In this document: positions 1 to 9,602 of the stretch, in pieces | Layout: every line of letters begins with the position of its first letter | Numbering within the stretch: position 1 is the first letter of the stretch | Assembly (NCBI GenBank): GCA_022749655.1 | Contig: CP094243.1 | Span: 1,054,001-1,118,000 of the forward strand | Direction: 5' to 3' | DNA from: Xanthomonas phaseoli pv. phaseoli | Lineage (GTDB): Bacteria; Pseudomonadota; Gammaproteobacteria; Xanthomonadales; Xanthomonadaceae | DNA length: 64,000 nt | Program-made: the position numbers and the translations under genes | Notes under the pieces: generated by a model | Seen by the model: the letters and a program-made list of their open reading frames with translations, nothing else | The model's database searches: none | Told to the model about the DNA's origin: nothing

Positions 1-1
1 G

Positions 2-274
2 GGTGTGCCGGCGATCACCGCCGGCCCCGGCCTGGACATGCTCGACGGCGGCGTCAAAGCCGGCAAGGCACTGCGCGATAAGTATTTCGCCGAGTGCTAC
101 CACCAGCCGTGCGATCGCTGGACCCCGCAATGGGATGCCAGCGGCCATGCCGCCGATACCACGCTGGTCTACGACGTGGGCGTGGCGCTGGCCAATGGCC
201 GGCAGTGGCCGAGCTGGCAGGATGGCTCGGAATTCAAGGCGATCCGTGCCAAGAGCGATGCGGCGCGCAAGTAA
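2..274 (+). CDS. M28-family peptidase, C-terminal part
   Basis: This is the 3' end of a gene that starts left of the window; the reading frame is open from the first bases to a TAA at 272-274. The visible 90 or so residues carry the HQPCDRW-type segment followed by a TLVYDVGVALANG helix, which I recognise from the end of secreted Zn-dependent M28 aminopeptidases. In those enzymes this tail follows the metal-binding domain, which lies outside the window. A GTG at 5 is only an internal codon. The family call rests on the tail alone. Confidence 0.7.
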   Translation, partial: GVPAITAGPGLDMLDGGVKAGKALRDKYFAECYHQPCDRWTPQWDASGHAADTTLVYDVGVALANGRQWPSWQDGSEFKAIRAKSDAARK

Positions 275-611
275 GCGCGCAGGAGCGAGAGGGTGCCGTG
301 CCCTTGATCGAGGCCAAGAGCAGCGATCAGGACGCCTGCGCTGATCGCCAGACGGGCGCAGCCGGATTCGATGCGGCATGTGCGCTCGTACACTTGGGAT
401 GCTGCGCGCTGTCCATGCGGATCGGATGACTGAGCGCTACGCCAAGCGAACGCAACCAATGCTCGGTGGCATGCACTTGCTCGTGCGTGTGCGCATCCCG
501 CGCGCCGCCCACGCTCGCCAGACGGCTGCTCGGGACGTTGGTCCTCGCGCAGTGCACATGCTGGCGTTGTGATCAACGCCAGCGCATTGAACGACTGTGT
601 ATAGGCGTGCC
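275..611. other. Intergenic, no supported gene
   Basis: This stretch lies between two genes transcribed towards each other. Open frames occur on both strands, but none has a recognisable product, a convincing ribosome binding site or a believable composition. I see no strong terminator hairpin. Confidence 0.5.
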
Positions 612-1052
612 CTACGGCTTGGCGGTATTGGGTGAGTTGCCGCTGCCGGCACGCCTGCTCTTGTCGCTGCCGCCGCATGGATAGCGCTTTGCCAGCGCCT
701 GGACGATCAAGTCGGGTGCGGCTTGGTCCTGGCGTGTATCGGGCAGCGCGCCGATATCGGCGATGACCGCCTGCAGATCGGGCGTGCCGGTGCTGCCCGC
801 CGGCATGCACCAGCCGGTGCGATAGCTGGCGCTGGCGACGCCGAGCAGATACGCGCCGGCGCGGCTGGCCGAGACAAGCACCTTGAACTCGCGTTGCTCT
901 GGCGCGACGATTTCTGGCGCAAGCGATCCGTCCAGTCCGGCGTCGATCAGCTTGCGGCCGCTGAGTTCCCACGGCTCGGGAGCGCGTGCCGATGCCGTGG
1001 CGGATGTTGTGCACAGGGTGACCAGGGCCAGCCAGCGAAGAAGGCGATGCAT
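612..1052 (-). CDS. Hypothetical secreted protein
   Basis: About 146 residues from an ATG at 1052. The first 22 residues form a signal peptide: MHRL followed by a hydrophobic LRWLALVTLC stretch and small residues around TSATASA, so the product is probably exported to the periplasm. The mature part has two well-spaced cysteines (GWCMPAG and YPCGG) that could form a disulfide. The frame stays open upstream to 1157, but the added N-terminus is not signal-like, so the internal ATG is preferred. I do not recognise the family. Confidence 0.6.
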   Translation of the reverse strand: MHRLLRWLALVTLCTTSATASARAPEPWELSGRKLIDAGLDGSLAPEIVAPEQREFKVLVSASRAGAYLLGVASASYRTGWCMPAGSTGTPDLQAVIADIGALPDTRQDQAAPDLIVQALAKRYPCGGSDKSRRAGSGNSPNTAKP

Positions 1053-1164
1053 ATGCACGCTCGGATGCGGTGTGACGTGCACCATAGCGCGGCCGGGGTG
1101 CGGCGTGTGCTTTGCCATGTGCTCTAGAATTGAAGCTTCCGCTGCACTGCCTGGCACTGTTCCG

Positions 1165-2061
1165 ATGTCTTCCTCTCACGATGCTGCCGCGCCTGCGCGC
1201 AGCGGGTTAGTCGTTCTCGCCTTGTTGCTGGTCTACGTGATGTGGGGCTCAACCTATCTGGCGATCCGATTTGCGCTGGAAGGTGGCGCGCAGCCGCTGA
1301 CGATGGTGTCCGGCGCACGTTTCATCGTCGCCGGTAGCGTGCTCTACAGCGTGCTGCGCTGGCGCGGTGTGGCGGCGCCAACGCGTGCGCAGTGGAAGAA
1401 CGTGGCGCTGATGGGGGCTGCGTTGCTGCTGCTGGGCAACGGCATGGTGGTGCTGGCCGAGCGCAGCGTGTCGTCCGGGCTGGCCGCCACTGCAGTGGCC
1501 TCGGTGCCTTTATGGATGGCCTTGTTTGGCGCGTTGCGCGGCCAGCATGCCAGCGGCGGCGAATGGCTGGGCATCGTGATCGGCTTTCTGGGCGTGGTGT
1601 GGCTCAACGCCGGCAGCAGCCTGACCGCGACGCCGGGCGGCCTGGTGTTGCTGCTGATCGCACCGATCGGCTGGGCATTCGGGTCGGTGTGGTCGCGCGG
1701 CCGCGATCTGCCTTCGCCGTTCATGACCGCCGCCGGGCAGATGCTGTGCGGCGGCGTGCTGCTGGTCAGTACCGGCCTGCTGATCGGCGAGCGCCCGCAG
1801 GTGTGGCCGAGTCCGCAAGGGCTGCTGGCGGTGGCCTACCTGTGCGTGTTCGGCTCGATCGTGGCGTTCACCGCCTACGTGTGGTTGCTGCATCACGTGC
1901 GCCCTGCGCTCGCCGGCAGCTACGCCTATGTCAACCCGGTGATTGCGGTCAGCCTGGGCGCCTGGCTCGGCCACGAGCGCTTCAGCGCGCACGACATCGG
2001 TGCGATGGCGGTGATCCTGGCCGGCGTGCTGGTGGTCACCTTCGCCAAGGCGCGGCGATGA
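1165..2061 (+). CDS. EamA-family transporter (YedA-like)
   Basis: A 298-residue integral membrane protein with about ten predicted helices arranged as two EamA repeats. The first helix carries YVMWGSTYLAIRFAL, a segment typical of drug/metabolite exporters of the YedA group. Such proteins export amino acids or other small metabolites; the substrate cannot be read from sequence. The open frame extends back to 883, but the hydrophobic protein begins after the ATG at 1165. Its stop codon overlaps the start of the next gene (ATGA at 2058-2061), so the two transporter genes are probably cotranslated. Confidence 0.85.
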   Translation: MSSSHDAAAPARSGLVVLALLLVYVMWGSTYLAIRFALEGGAQPLTMVSGARFIVAGSVLYSVLRWRGVAAPTRAQWKNVALMGAALLLLGNGMVVLAERSVSSGLAATAVASVPLWMALFGALRGQHASGGEWLGIVIGFLGVVWLNAGSSLTATPGGLVLLLIAPIGWAFGSVWSRGRDLPSPFMTAAGQMLCGGVLLVSTGLLIGERPQVWPSPQGLLAVAYLCVFGSIVAFTAYVWLLHHVRPALAGSYAYVNPVIAVSLGAWLGHERFSAHDIGAMAVILAGVLVVTFAKARR

Positions 2062-2965
2062 GCGCGGTGTCGCCGCAGGAAGCGCGCCGCGGGTTGTTGA
2101 TCACCGCTTCCACCTTCGTGCTGTGGGGGCTGGTGCCGGTGTACTGGCATCTGCTCAAGGCGGTGCCGTCGCTGCAGATCATCGCCCACCGCATCGTGTG
2201 GAGCACGGTGCTGGTGGTGGCGTGGCTGCTGGCGAGCTCGGGCCTGCGCTGGTGGCGCGGAATTGCCGCGCAGCCCGGCGCGCTGCGCATGCTGGCCGGC
2301 AGCAGCGTGGCGATCGCGTTCAACTGGGGCCTGTACATCTGGGCGATCAACGCCGGGCATGTGATCGAGGCCAGCCTGGGGTATTTCATCAACCCGCTGC
2401 TGAGCGTCTTGCTGGGCGTGCTGGTGTTGAAAGAGCGCCTGCGCCGCATCCAGTGGGTGGCGGTGACCTGCGCGGCAGCGGGCGTGCTGTGGCTGACCAT
2501 CGATGCCGGCGCGCCGCCGTGGATTGCGTTGGGGCTGGCGGTGTCCTTCGGTATTTACGGGTTGCTGCGCAAATTGGTGGCGGTGCATCCGGTGGCCGGG
2601 CTGGGCGTGGAAGCGTGTACCTGTTCGTGCCGGCGCTGCTGCTGGCGGCGTGGGGCGAGCAGGGCCATGGTGGCGCCTTCCTGAGCGGCTGGAGCCTGCG
2701 CACCGATGCGATGCTGATCTTCGGCGGCGTGGTGACGGCGCTGCCGTTGATCGGTTTCGCCTACGGGGTGCGGCGCATTCCGTTGTCGCTGGTGGGCATC
2801 CTGCAATACATCGCGCCGAGCCTGCAGCTGCTGCTGGGTGTGTGGTTCTTCCACGAGCCGTTCGACCAGGGACGCGCGATTGGTTTTGCGGCGATCTGGG
2901 TGGGGTTGCTGCTGTTTGTCGGCGACAGCGTGGTGCGTTCGCGGCAGCCGGTGGTGACGCGCTGA
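2058..2965 (+). pseudogene. rarD: rarD-like EamA permease, frameshifted
   Basis: Begins with the ATG that overlaps the preceding stop. The first 185 or so residues match RarD (FVLWGLVPVYWHLL, IAFNWGLYIWAIN, LGYFINPLL). After GVEA near 2613-2617 the frame must shift by one base to continue as YLFVPALLLAAW through LVGILQYIAPSLQ to the stop at 2965. Restoring one missing base there would give a protein of about 302 residues, the usual RarD length. RarD is an inner-membrane transporter of the EamA superfamily with an uncertain substrate. The single missing base could be mutation or sequencing error; the two halves are otherwise undamaged. Confidence 0.8.
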
Positions 2966-3035
2966 GTCAGCGCTTCACCGCACGTCGTGCGTGTGGCATT
3001 TTCTCTGCGTCGCGTCAGCGTGCGCGATGTCGCGC

Positions 3036-4151
3036 TCAACTGCGCGGCGGCACGAACGGGCTGGCCACTGCCAGCGTGGACGCGGGCAGCGCCTGCGGTG
3101 CAGGGCAATGGCTGGGGTCTTGTTGCACCTGTGCCAGCCATTGGTCGATCGGTCCGCCGAGCACGTCCAGCCGCAGTGGCAGGCTCAAATGGTTTTCGCC
3201 AGGCAGTTCGAGGTAATGCGCACGCGCGCTGGCCAGGGCCAGTGCGCGGCCATGCGCCACAGGAATGTGCTGATCGGCATCGCCGTGCAACAGCAGCACG
3301 CAGCTGCGCGTGTCGGCCAGGGCGTGCGCGACATCGACACGGTCCAGGTCCAGCTTGAGCTGGGTGTCGGCCGCCGCAATCACCGCGTCGATATTCTGGT
3401 CGGCATAGCGCCAACGCGCATACGCCGCCACCGCCCGCCCACGCCAGCCGAGCGGTTGGCTGGCGAGCAGGTGCGGCACCATGTCGCGAATGCCGCGCCC
3501 GGCATTGGCGAAGGATTCCATTGCCACCACGCCGGTTACGCGCGAGCCGAGTTTGTCGGCAGTAAACAGCGCGGTGGCCGCACCGTAGGAAATACCGAAC
3601 AGATACAGCGGCCCGCGGATTTCGCCGCGTGGTTGCAGTGAGTCGAGCACATCGATGACGTCGTCGGATTCGCGTGTGCCGTAGCCGGAGGGGCCGCCGC
3701 CGGAATGACCATGATTGCGAAGGTCGATGGTGACCACGCGGTAGCCGGCCTGCGCAAGCTGCAGCGACCAGGGCAGCAACGAGTCGCCATCCATCATCCA
3801 GCCGTGCAGCAGCACTACGGTGCCGCGCGGCACTGGCGGTTTGGCAGTCGGTAGCTGGAAACTGAAATCCACATCCAGCGCATGCGCCGGGTCGTTGCGC
3901 TGCCCCAGGTAGCGATAGTGCATGGCGTACTGGCCGGGGTCGATCGCGCGCCAGAAGATCGGCACGCCATCGCGCGTCACCACATGCCCGCTGCGGTTGG
4001 GCACCGTGGCGATGGTGGCGGCAATGCGTTCTTCGTCCAGTAGCGGCGAGGTGCCACCGGGCGCAACCAGGCGCTCGCTGAGCGAGGTCGAAGAAGAGGA
4101 GCAGCCGGCCAGCCACAGGCAGGCGCAGACCAGCACAAGCAGGCGCGTCAT
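3036..4151 (-). CDS. Alpha/beta hydrolase lipoprotein
   Basis: About 371 residues. The chosen ATG at 4151 gives a lipoprotein signal, MTRLLVLVCACLWLAGC, with lipobox LAGC at residues 14-17; the longer frame to 4247 would bury it. The alpha/beta hydrolase fold shows an oxyanion LLHGW, a nucleophile elbow GISYG, an acid in LLHGDADQH and a histidine in GENHLSL. It is probably a serine esterase or lipase anchored in the membrane and facing the periplasm. The substrate is unknown. It is convergent with rarD. Confidence 0.8.
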   Translation of the reverse strand: MTRLLVLVCACLWLAGCSSSSTSLSERLVAPGGTSPLLDEERIAATIATVPNRSGHVVTRDGVPIFWRAIDPGQYAMHYRYLGQRNDPAHALDVDFSFQLPTAKPPVPRGTVVLLHGWMMDGDSLLPWSLQLAQAGYRVVTIDLRNHGHSGGGPSGYGTRESDDVIDVLDSLQPRGEIRGPLYLFGISYGAATALFTADKLGSRVTGVVAMESFANAGRGIRDMVPHLLASQPLGWRGRAVAAYARWRYADQNIDAVIAAADTQLKLDLDRVDVAHALADTRSCVLLLHGDADQHIPVAHGRALALASARAHYLELPGENHLSLPLRLDVLGGPIDQWLAQVQQDPSHCPAPQALPASTLAVASPFVPPRS

Positions 4152-4288
4152 GGCGATCGATCGATGCAGCAAACGGCCGAGCAGGCTACGGCCTGCCCGA
4201 CCCGCGCATCTACCGCACTGCAGTGACAAAACCATGACAGCCTGCAATGTGTTCAGCCGCAGCCGCCATGCGCTGTGCTCCGGCTGTC

Positions 4289-4325
4289 ACCAATCCCCAC
4301 TCCCGAATCCCGACTCCCGAATCCC
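4289..4325. repeat. Intergenic CCCGAATCCC-type repeat
   Basis: Three near-copies of a cytosine-rich unit (ATCCCCACTCCCGA, ATCCCGACTCCCGA, ATCCC) lie just downstream of the ABC permease gene. The same sequence family recurs, partly inverted, at 18358-18440. This is a dispersed intergenic repeat commonly seen in Xanthomonas genomes. Confidence 0.6.
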
Positions 4326-4343
4326 TGCGGGCGAACAGCCCGC

Positions 4344-5669
4344 CTACACCTCACGCAACGCCGTGGTAATCGGCAGGCGCGCCGCACGCAGCGCCGGAAA
4401 CAGCCCGCCCACCAGGCCGATGCCCAGCGCCCATTTCAGCCCGCTCCACAGCAGCTGCGGCGAGACCTTGAACTGGAACACCACCTGGCTGAAGTTGCTG
4501 CCCAGCGTGGAGACGGTGTAACCGTTGAACACCGCCCAGGCGATCGCTCCGCCCAGCAGCCCGCCCAGCAATGCCAGCAGCATGGTTTCCAGCATCAGCG
4601 CCATGATCACCGGCGTGCCGCGGAAGCCGATCGCGCGCATGGTGGCGATCTCGCGCGCGCGCGTGGCCACCGCTGCGTACATGGTGTTGAGCGCGCCGAA
4701 TACCGCGCCCACTGCCATGATCGCCCCGATCACCGTGCCCAGGATGCTGATCAGCTTGTTCAGCCCGCCGCCCTGCTTGCCGTAATAGGCGCGGGTGGTT
4801 TCCACATCCAGCTTGAGCCGCGGATCGGCGGCCATGGCGGTCTTGAACGCGCTGAAGCCTGCCTTGCCGTTGGTGCGCACGCTGATCGATTGATAGGCGC
4901 TGCGGTTGTAGGTGGTGGCCAGGGTCTGCGCGTCGGTCCACAGCTCCGAATCGTGCGCATCGCCGGAGGCGAACACGCCCACCACCGTCCACTGCTGGCT
5001 GCCAAGCGTGAGGGTCTTGCCCAGCTCCAGTCCGCGGAACTGGTTCAACGCGCCCTTGCCCACCACCATTTCGCGCAGGCCGGTGTTGAAGCGGCGGCCC
5101 TGCACGATCTTGACCTTGTCATGCACGGCCCAGGCCTGTTCGCCCACGCCGCGCAGTTGTGCGTTGACGTCGGTGCCGTCGGAGCGCGAGGCGATGTTCA
5201 CCACTTGCGAGAGTTCCGGCGACAGCATCGGGCGGCCATTGGCATCGGCGGCGATGCCGGGCAGGCTGCCGATCAGCGGCACCAGGTCGCGGGTGATCAC
5301 CGAGTTGGTTTCGGCCTGCGAACCGCCGCGCAGGACAATGGCGGTGGTGTCGTCGCCGGTGCTGTTGAGCGTGGCCTGGAAGCCCTGGCCCATTGCCAGC
5401 ATCGCCACCAGCACGCCGACCACGCCGGCAATGCCGACCACGATCACCGAGCTGGACCCCCAGCGCTGCGGCAGCGTGGCGATACCGATGCGTGCGGCAG
5501 CCAGCGAGAGCCTGCCGCTGCGGGTGGCCACCAGCCACACCGCCAGCAATCCACCGATCGGCAGCAGCACCATCCACGGCAGTGCGATCCAGGCAGCCAG
5601 CCCGATCGCCAGCAGCACGACCGACAGCGCGTTGACCCCACGATCTTTCTATTTGCGTTGCATGTGCAT
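4344..5669 (-). pseudogene. MacB/FtsX-type ABC permease, early stop
   Basis: About 440 residues. The long frame encodes a permease with an N-terminal helix pair, a large periplasmic domain and three C-terminal helices with the FtsX-type segment ATRAREIATMRAIGF. A well-placed ribosome site (AGGAG) precedes an ATG at 5669 and a second ATG at 5663, but the frame then meets an amber codon at 5649-5651 after only four to six codons. Beyond it the frame is open with no ATG; the first alternative start is a GTG at 5618. Either a substitution or error has created the stop, or translation begins at the GTG. It pairs with the next permease gene (7 bp gap) and an ATPase. Confidence 0.75.
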
Positions 5670-5676
5670 GCTCCTG

Positions 5677-6837
5677 TCAGCGGCCGGCGAGTGCATCGAC
5701 GATCTTCAAGCGCTGCGCGCGTAACGCCGGCAGCACGCCCACCACGATGCCGATGCCGGCCATCAGCCCGAAGGCGACCAGCCAGGTCTGCAGCGGCACG
5801 GTCTGGGTCGGCATCAGCCCACCGCTGCGTGCTGCAACCGCCGGGATCACCAGCGCGGCCAATCCCATGCCGATCAAACCGCCCAGGCCGATCAGCAACA
5901 TCGACTCCACCATCACCAGGCTCAGCACGGTGCGGTCCTGAAAGCCCAGCGTCTTGAGCGTGGCCAGCTCCGGAATCCGCTCGCGCACGGCCTGGGCCAT
6001 GGTGTTGCCGGTCAGCAGCAGCAAGGTGAAAAACACCGCGGCCATGATCGAGGTGACGATCAAGCCGATGTCGGCGAACTGTTTGACGAAGGCCTGCTGA
6101 AATGCCGATTCGGTCTGCGACTTGGTTTCATGGTCGGAGTTGGCCGACAACGCATCGATGGCCTGGGCCACGCGCGATGCCTGGTCGGCATTGCGCAGCG
6201 TCACCGTGTACCAACTCACCCTGCTTTTGATGTAGTCGTTTGACTCGTCGAAGTACTTCCAGTTCATCATCAACTGGCGTTCCTGGTTGGCCGCCACGGT
6301 GCGGTCTTTCATGCGGAAGATGCAGACCAGTTGCAGCGGCCAGTCATTGCTGCCGCCGCGCGGAAAGATGGTGGCCTGCAGCGGAATGGTGTCGCCGATC
6401 TTCCAGCCGTTTTCCTTGGCCAGGCTTTCGCCAACGATCGCGCCGGTGCGCGTGGTCTGGAACGCCTTGAGCTGATCCTTGGGCAATTGATATTCGCTGT
6501 ACACATCGAAGAAATTGGGCGCCACCGAAAAATTCGGGAAGAAATTCTTCGGGTCGCGGTAGATGCCGCCGAACCACATTGCCGAAGTCACATCGCGTAC
6601 GCCCGGCACGCTGCGGATCTGGTTTTCCAGAGTGATCGGCAACGACTGGGTGATCGACAAGCGCGATGCCACCACCAGCCGGTCCACGCCGCTGACGCTA
6701 CCGCCGGAGGTGAAGGCCACGCGCACCGAATCGAGCATGCCGAACAATAAAAACGCCGCGACCACCGAGAGCAGGGTCAGCAAGGTGCGGGTCTTGCTGC
6801 GGAACAACTGCGCCCAAACCAGCGAGAGATACTTCAT
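5677..6837 (-). CDS. MacB/FtsX-type ABC transporter permease
   Basis: A 386-residue membrane protein. It starts MKYLSLVWAQLFRSKTRTLL, a cytoplasmic amphipathic lead-in to the first helix; a large periplasmic domain follows and three helices close the protein, with RERIPELATLKTLGF between them, the FtsX-like coupling loop. This is the second half of a permease pair with the gene downstream. Proteins of this class do not form a channel but transmit ATP-driven movement to a periplasmic adaptor or substrate. The ATPase and adaptor genes lie immediately upstream. Confidence 0.87.
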   Translation of the reverse strand: MKYLSLVWAQLFRSKTRTLLTLLSVVAAFLLFGMLDSVRVAFTSGGSVSGVDRLVVASRLSITQSLPITLENQIRSVPGVRDVTSAMWFGGIYRDPKNFFPNFSVAPNFFDVYSEYQLPKDQLKAFQTTRTGAIVGESLAKENGWKIGDTIPLQATIFPRGGSNDWPLQLVCIFRMKDRTVAANQERQLMMNWKYFDESNDYIKSRVSWYTVTLRNADQASRVAQAIDALSANSDHETKSQTESAFQQAFVKQFADIGLIVTSIMAAVFFTLLLLTGNTMAQAVRERIPELATLKTLGFQDRTVLSLVMVESMLLIGLGGLIGMGLAALVIPAVAARSGGLMPTQTVPLQTWLVAFGLMAGIGIVVGVLPALRAQRLKIVDALAGR

Positions 6838-6849
6838 GGCAGCGCTCCC

Positions 6850-7539
6850 TTACAGTGCAAGCGGCGCGTCGGCCAGCTCGCCCTTGTCCAGATGGATGGT
6901 GTGGGTGGCGTATTCGGCGGCCTTGGGGTCGTGGGTGACCATCACGATGGTCTTGCCGTGTTCGCGATTGAGCTCCTGCAGCAGGCGCAGGATTTCTTCG
7001 GCGTTGTGGCGGTCCAGGTCGCCGGTGGGCTCGTCGCAGATCAGGAAGGTGGGATCAGACACGATTGCGCGCGCAATCGCCACGCGTTGCTGCTGGCCAC
7101 CGGACAATTCGCTGGGCTTGTGGTTGCGGCGCTCCTGCAGGCCGACCAGGGTCAATGCGATCTCGGCATTGCGCTTGCGTTGGGCGGCATTGAGCGAGGT
7201 GAGCAGCAACGGCAGCTCCACGTTCTTCTGCGCGGTGAGCATCGGCATCAGGTTGTAGAACTGGAACACGAAACCGACGTGGTGACTGCGCCAGGTCGCC
7301 AGCTGCCCACCGCTCATGCGGTCGATACGTTCGCCTTCGATTTCGATCTCGCCACCGCTGGGGTTGTCCAGCCCGCCGATCAGGTTGAGCAAGGTGGTCT
7401 TGCCGGAGCCAGACGGCCCCATCAGTGCAACGAAATCGCCGCTGGCGATCTCCAGATCGATGCCGTGCAGTACCTGCACCTGCTCGGGGCCGCGTTGGTA
7501 GGTCTTGGTGATGTTGCGCAAACTGACGAGAGCGGACAT
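6850..7539 (-). CDS. ABC transporter ATPase (MacB/LolD-like)
   Basis: A 229-residue ATP-binding subunit. Walker A is GPSGSGKTTLL, the signature motif is LSGGQQQR, Walker B is FLICDEPTGDLD and the H-loop is VMVTHD. The ATG at 7539 sits behind a CAGGAG ribosome site; the frame extends upstream but without similarity. It drives the two permeases encoded just downstream (12 bp and 7 bp gaps). With the adaptor gene it forms an export or lipoprotein-handling system similar in layout to MacAB. Confidence 0.92.
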   Translation of the reverse strand: MSALVSLRNITKTYQRGPEQVQVLHGIDLEIASGDFVALMGPSGSGKTTLLNLIGGLDNPSGGEIEIEGERIDRMSGGQLATWRSHHVGFVFQFYNLMPMLTAQKNVELPLLLTSLNAAQRKRNAEIALTLVGLQERRNHKPSELSGGQQQRVAIARAIVSDPTFLICDEPTGDLDRHNAEEILRLLQELNREHGKTIVMVTHDPKAAEYATHTIHLDKGELADAPLAL

Positions 7540-7909
7540 GGCAACTCCTGGCGGTGCGATGGAAGAGATGAAGCGCTGCGCAGAGCGATGGCGAATGTGA
7601 GGCGGCTGCAGTAGCACGGTGAGCTGAAATGCGATGAAGCGCTGCGGCAAGTGCAGGCAAGGCAACGAGTGCTGTTGCGACACATGTGCCACGCACGTTG
7701 CCGGTGTCTGAAACGTGCGTGCGACAACGCTGGCTGAAAATGGTGAAGACCTGCGCCAGCGCAGATGCGCGAACACGCGGCCGATACTGCATTACTGGAT
7801 TCAGCAGCGTTATCGCTGCGCGGCGCAGGCGCCTGCACCGCTGCCGTTTCCATCAACGCGCTTTCCGTGCTTCTGAGTGGTTGCTGCCTGCGCGGTTTGT
7901 CGTAGTGCG
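7540..7909. other. Intergenic region inside transporter operon
   Basis: 370 bases separate the adaptor gene from the ATPase gene on the same strand. I see no gene here. The length suggests a second promoter or processing site for the ATPase-permease part, but no clear motif is visible. Confidence 0.4.
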
Positions 7910-9154
7910 TTACTCGGCAGCGTCCGGTTCCGCGTCGGTCACCTTGTCGCCATCCTTCAAGGCTTGCGGCGGATTCAGTACCACGCTGTCGCCTGCGGCC
8001 AGGCCCGAGAGCACCTGCCTGTCCTCGCCCATCACCATCCCGGTCGTGACGGCACGCGCGCTGACGATGTTCTGCTCGCCGACCACGAACGCAACCGTGC
8101 GCGTATCGCGCTCCACCAGTGCGGCGGCCGGGACGCGCACGCCCTGCGGCTGGGTTGCCTGTTGCGGTTTGGCCTGCTCCAGAAAGCTCACCCGGACACC
8201 CATTTCCGGCACGATGCGCGGGTCCTTGACCTTGAGCGCCACGCGCACTTTCACCGTGGCCTTGCCGCGGTCGGCGGTGGGGATGATGGCGATGACCTCG
8301 CCTGGAATCTTCCATTCCGGATAGGCATTGAGCACCGCTTCCACCGGCATCTTGGGTTGCACGCGGCCGATGTAGGACTCGCCCACTTCCACCTCGATTT
8401 CCAGCGATTCCATGTCCACGATGGTGCCGATGCCGGTACGGGTGAACCCGCCGCCGGCCGACAACGGCGAGACGATTTCGCCCGGCTGCGCGGCCTTGGC
8501 CGTCACCACGCCGGCAAATGGCGCGCGCACTACGTTGAAGTCCGAGCGGATGCCGGCGATGGCCAGTTGGTCGGAGGCGACCTGCACGTTGCGCTGGGCG
8601 TTCTGCAACTGCGCGCGCAAGGCATCGCGCTGCGCGATGGCCTGGTCGTATTGCGAGCGCGACACTAGCTGCGCACCCACCAACGATTGCAGGCGCGTGG
8701 CATCGGCGTTGGCCACCGCCAGTTGCGCCTGCATGTTGTCGACCTGGCTGTGTGCGGCCGACAACTGCGAGGCCGACAGGGCGCGCTGCGCATCGGCATC
8801 GAGCGGGTCGAGGGTGGCCATCACCTGGCCTTGTTCGACGCGCATGCCTTCTTCGATCATCACCTCGCGCACCTTGCCGGTGACTTGCGCCGACACCGTG
8901 GCCATGCGTCGTGCCACCACATAGCCGGAGGCGTCCAGCACCGATGCGCTGCTGCTACCGGCGCTGATCGCCACCACCGGCGCGGTCTGCACCTTCACCA
9001 CCGGCCGGCGCGTGAACCACCACGCGACGGCGGCCAGCACGATGACGACGATCACTGCAGCGAGGATCCAGCCGGTACGGCGGGCGGGCGGCGGCGTGGC
9101 AGGGCGCTGGCGGTCGATGCGGAGTTGCTTGAGCAGATCGGCGGAAGTGTTCAT
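7910..9154 (-). CDS. Periplasmic adaptor (HlyD/MacA-type)
   Basis: A 414-residue membrane-fusion protein. One N-terminal helix (residues about 27-47, GWILAAVIVVIVLAAVAWW) anchors it in the inner membrane. A lipoyl-like half motif (GKVREVMIEEGMRVEQGQ) precedes a coiled-coil hairpin rich in Q and A (about residues 120-210), followed by the second lipoyl half (VRAPFAGVVTAKAAQPGE) and beta-barrel domains. It would link the ABC permeases to an outer-membrane channel; no TolC gene is present here. ATG at 9154 was chosen because the longer frame upstream is not conserved-looking. Confidence 0.88.
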   Translation of the reverse strand: MNTSADLLKQLRIDRQRPATPPPARRTGWILAAVIVVIVLAAVAWWFTRRPVVKVQTAPVVAISAGSSSASVLDASGYVVARRMATVSAQVTGKVREVMIEEGMRVEQGQVMATLDPLDADAQRALSASQLSAAHSQVDNMQAQLAVANADATRLQSLVGAQLVSRSQYDQAIAQRDALRAQLQNAQRNVQVASDQLAIAGIRSDFNVVRAPFAGVVTAKAAQPGEIVSPLSAGGGFTRTGIGTIVDMESLEIEVEVGESYIGRVQPKMPVEAVLNAYPEWKIPGEVIAIIPTADRGKATVKVRVALKVKDPRIVPEMGVRVSFLEQAKPQQATQPQGVRVPAAALVERDTRTVAFVVGEQNIVSARAVTTGMVMGEDRQVLSGLAAGDSVVLNPPQALKDGDKVTDAEPDAAE

Positions 9155-9602
9155 CGATGACCAGGACGGAAGGCTGCGCGAAATGTGACGGTCTGCAGGC
9201 GATGCCGCAAGCTGCCGGAAGTCACCAACTGCGGTGCGGCGACGAACGGTCGATGCGCCGATGCCACCGCCAGATGGTGCGCAGCATGCAGTCAGCGCGG
9301 TACGCTCACCAGTGACAGCTGTCATCCGCACACCATGACACCGGCTACTCGTGCGCCAGCGCTGCGGGCGGCAATACTGGAAGCTCCTCGGCAACCCGCG
9401 ACCGGCATGCTTTCCCTGCATTTGCACACTGCACGTCTCTGGCTTGCGTCTGCGCAGGCCAATCGCAACCTCGGCGGGCGATCGCAGCGCAGTCATCACC
9501 AGGAGCATGCATGAGGCCGCTCACCCATATCGTCCTGCATTCAGCCGCACGCAGGCGGGCCCGGCAGTGGCAGAATCCGCTCACCCACACGGACCTTGTC
9601 TG
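9155..9602. other. Divergent promoter region, no gene
   Basis: This 448-base gap separates the leftward adaptor gene from the rightward histidine kinase gene, so it should carry both promoters. No operator or promoter stands out with confidence. Confidence 0.45.

Noticed and set aside
169-1179. Long minus-strand frame over the first genes
   Set aside because: Arginine-rich, low-complexity product and overlap with two better-supported genes on the other frames show it is a shadow of high GC.
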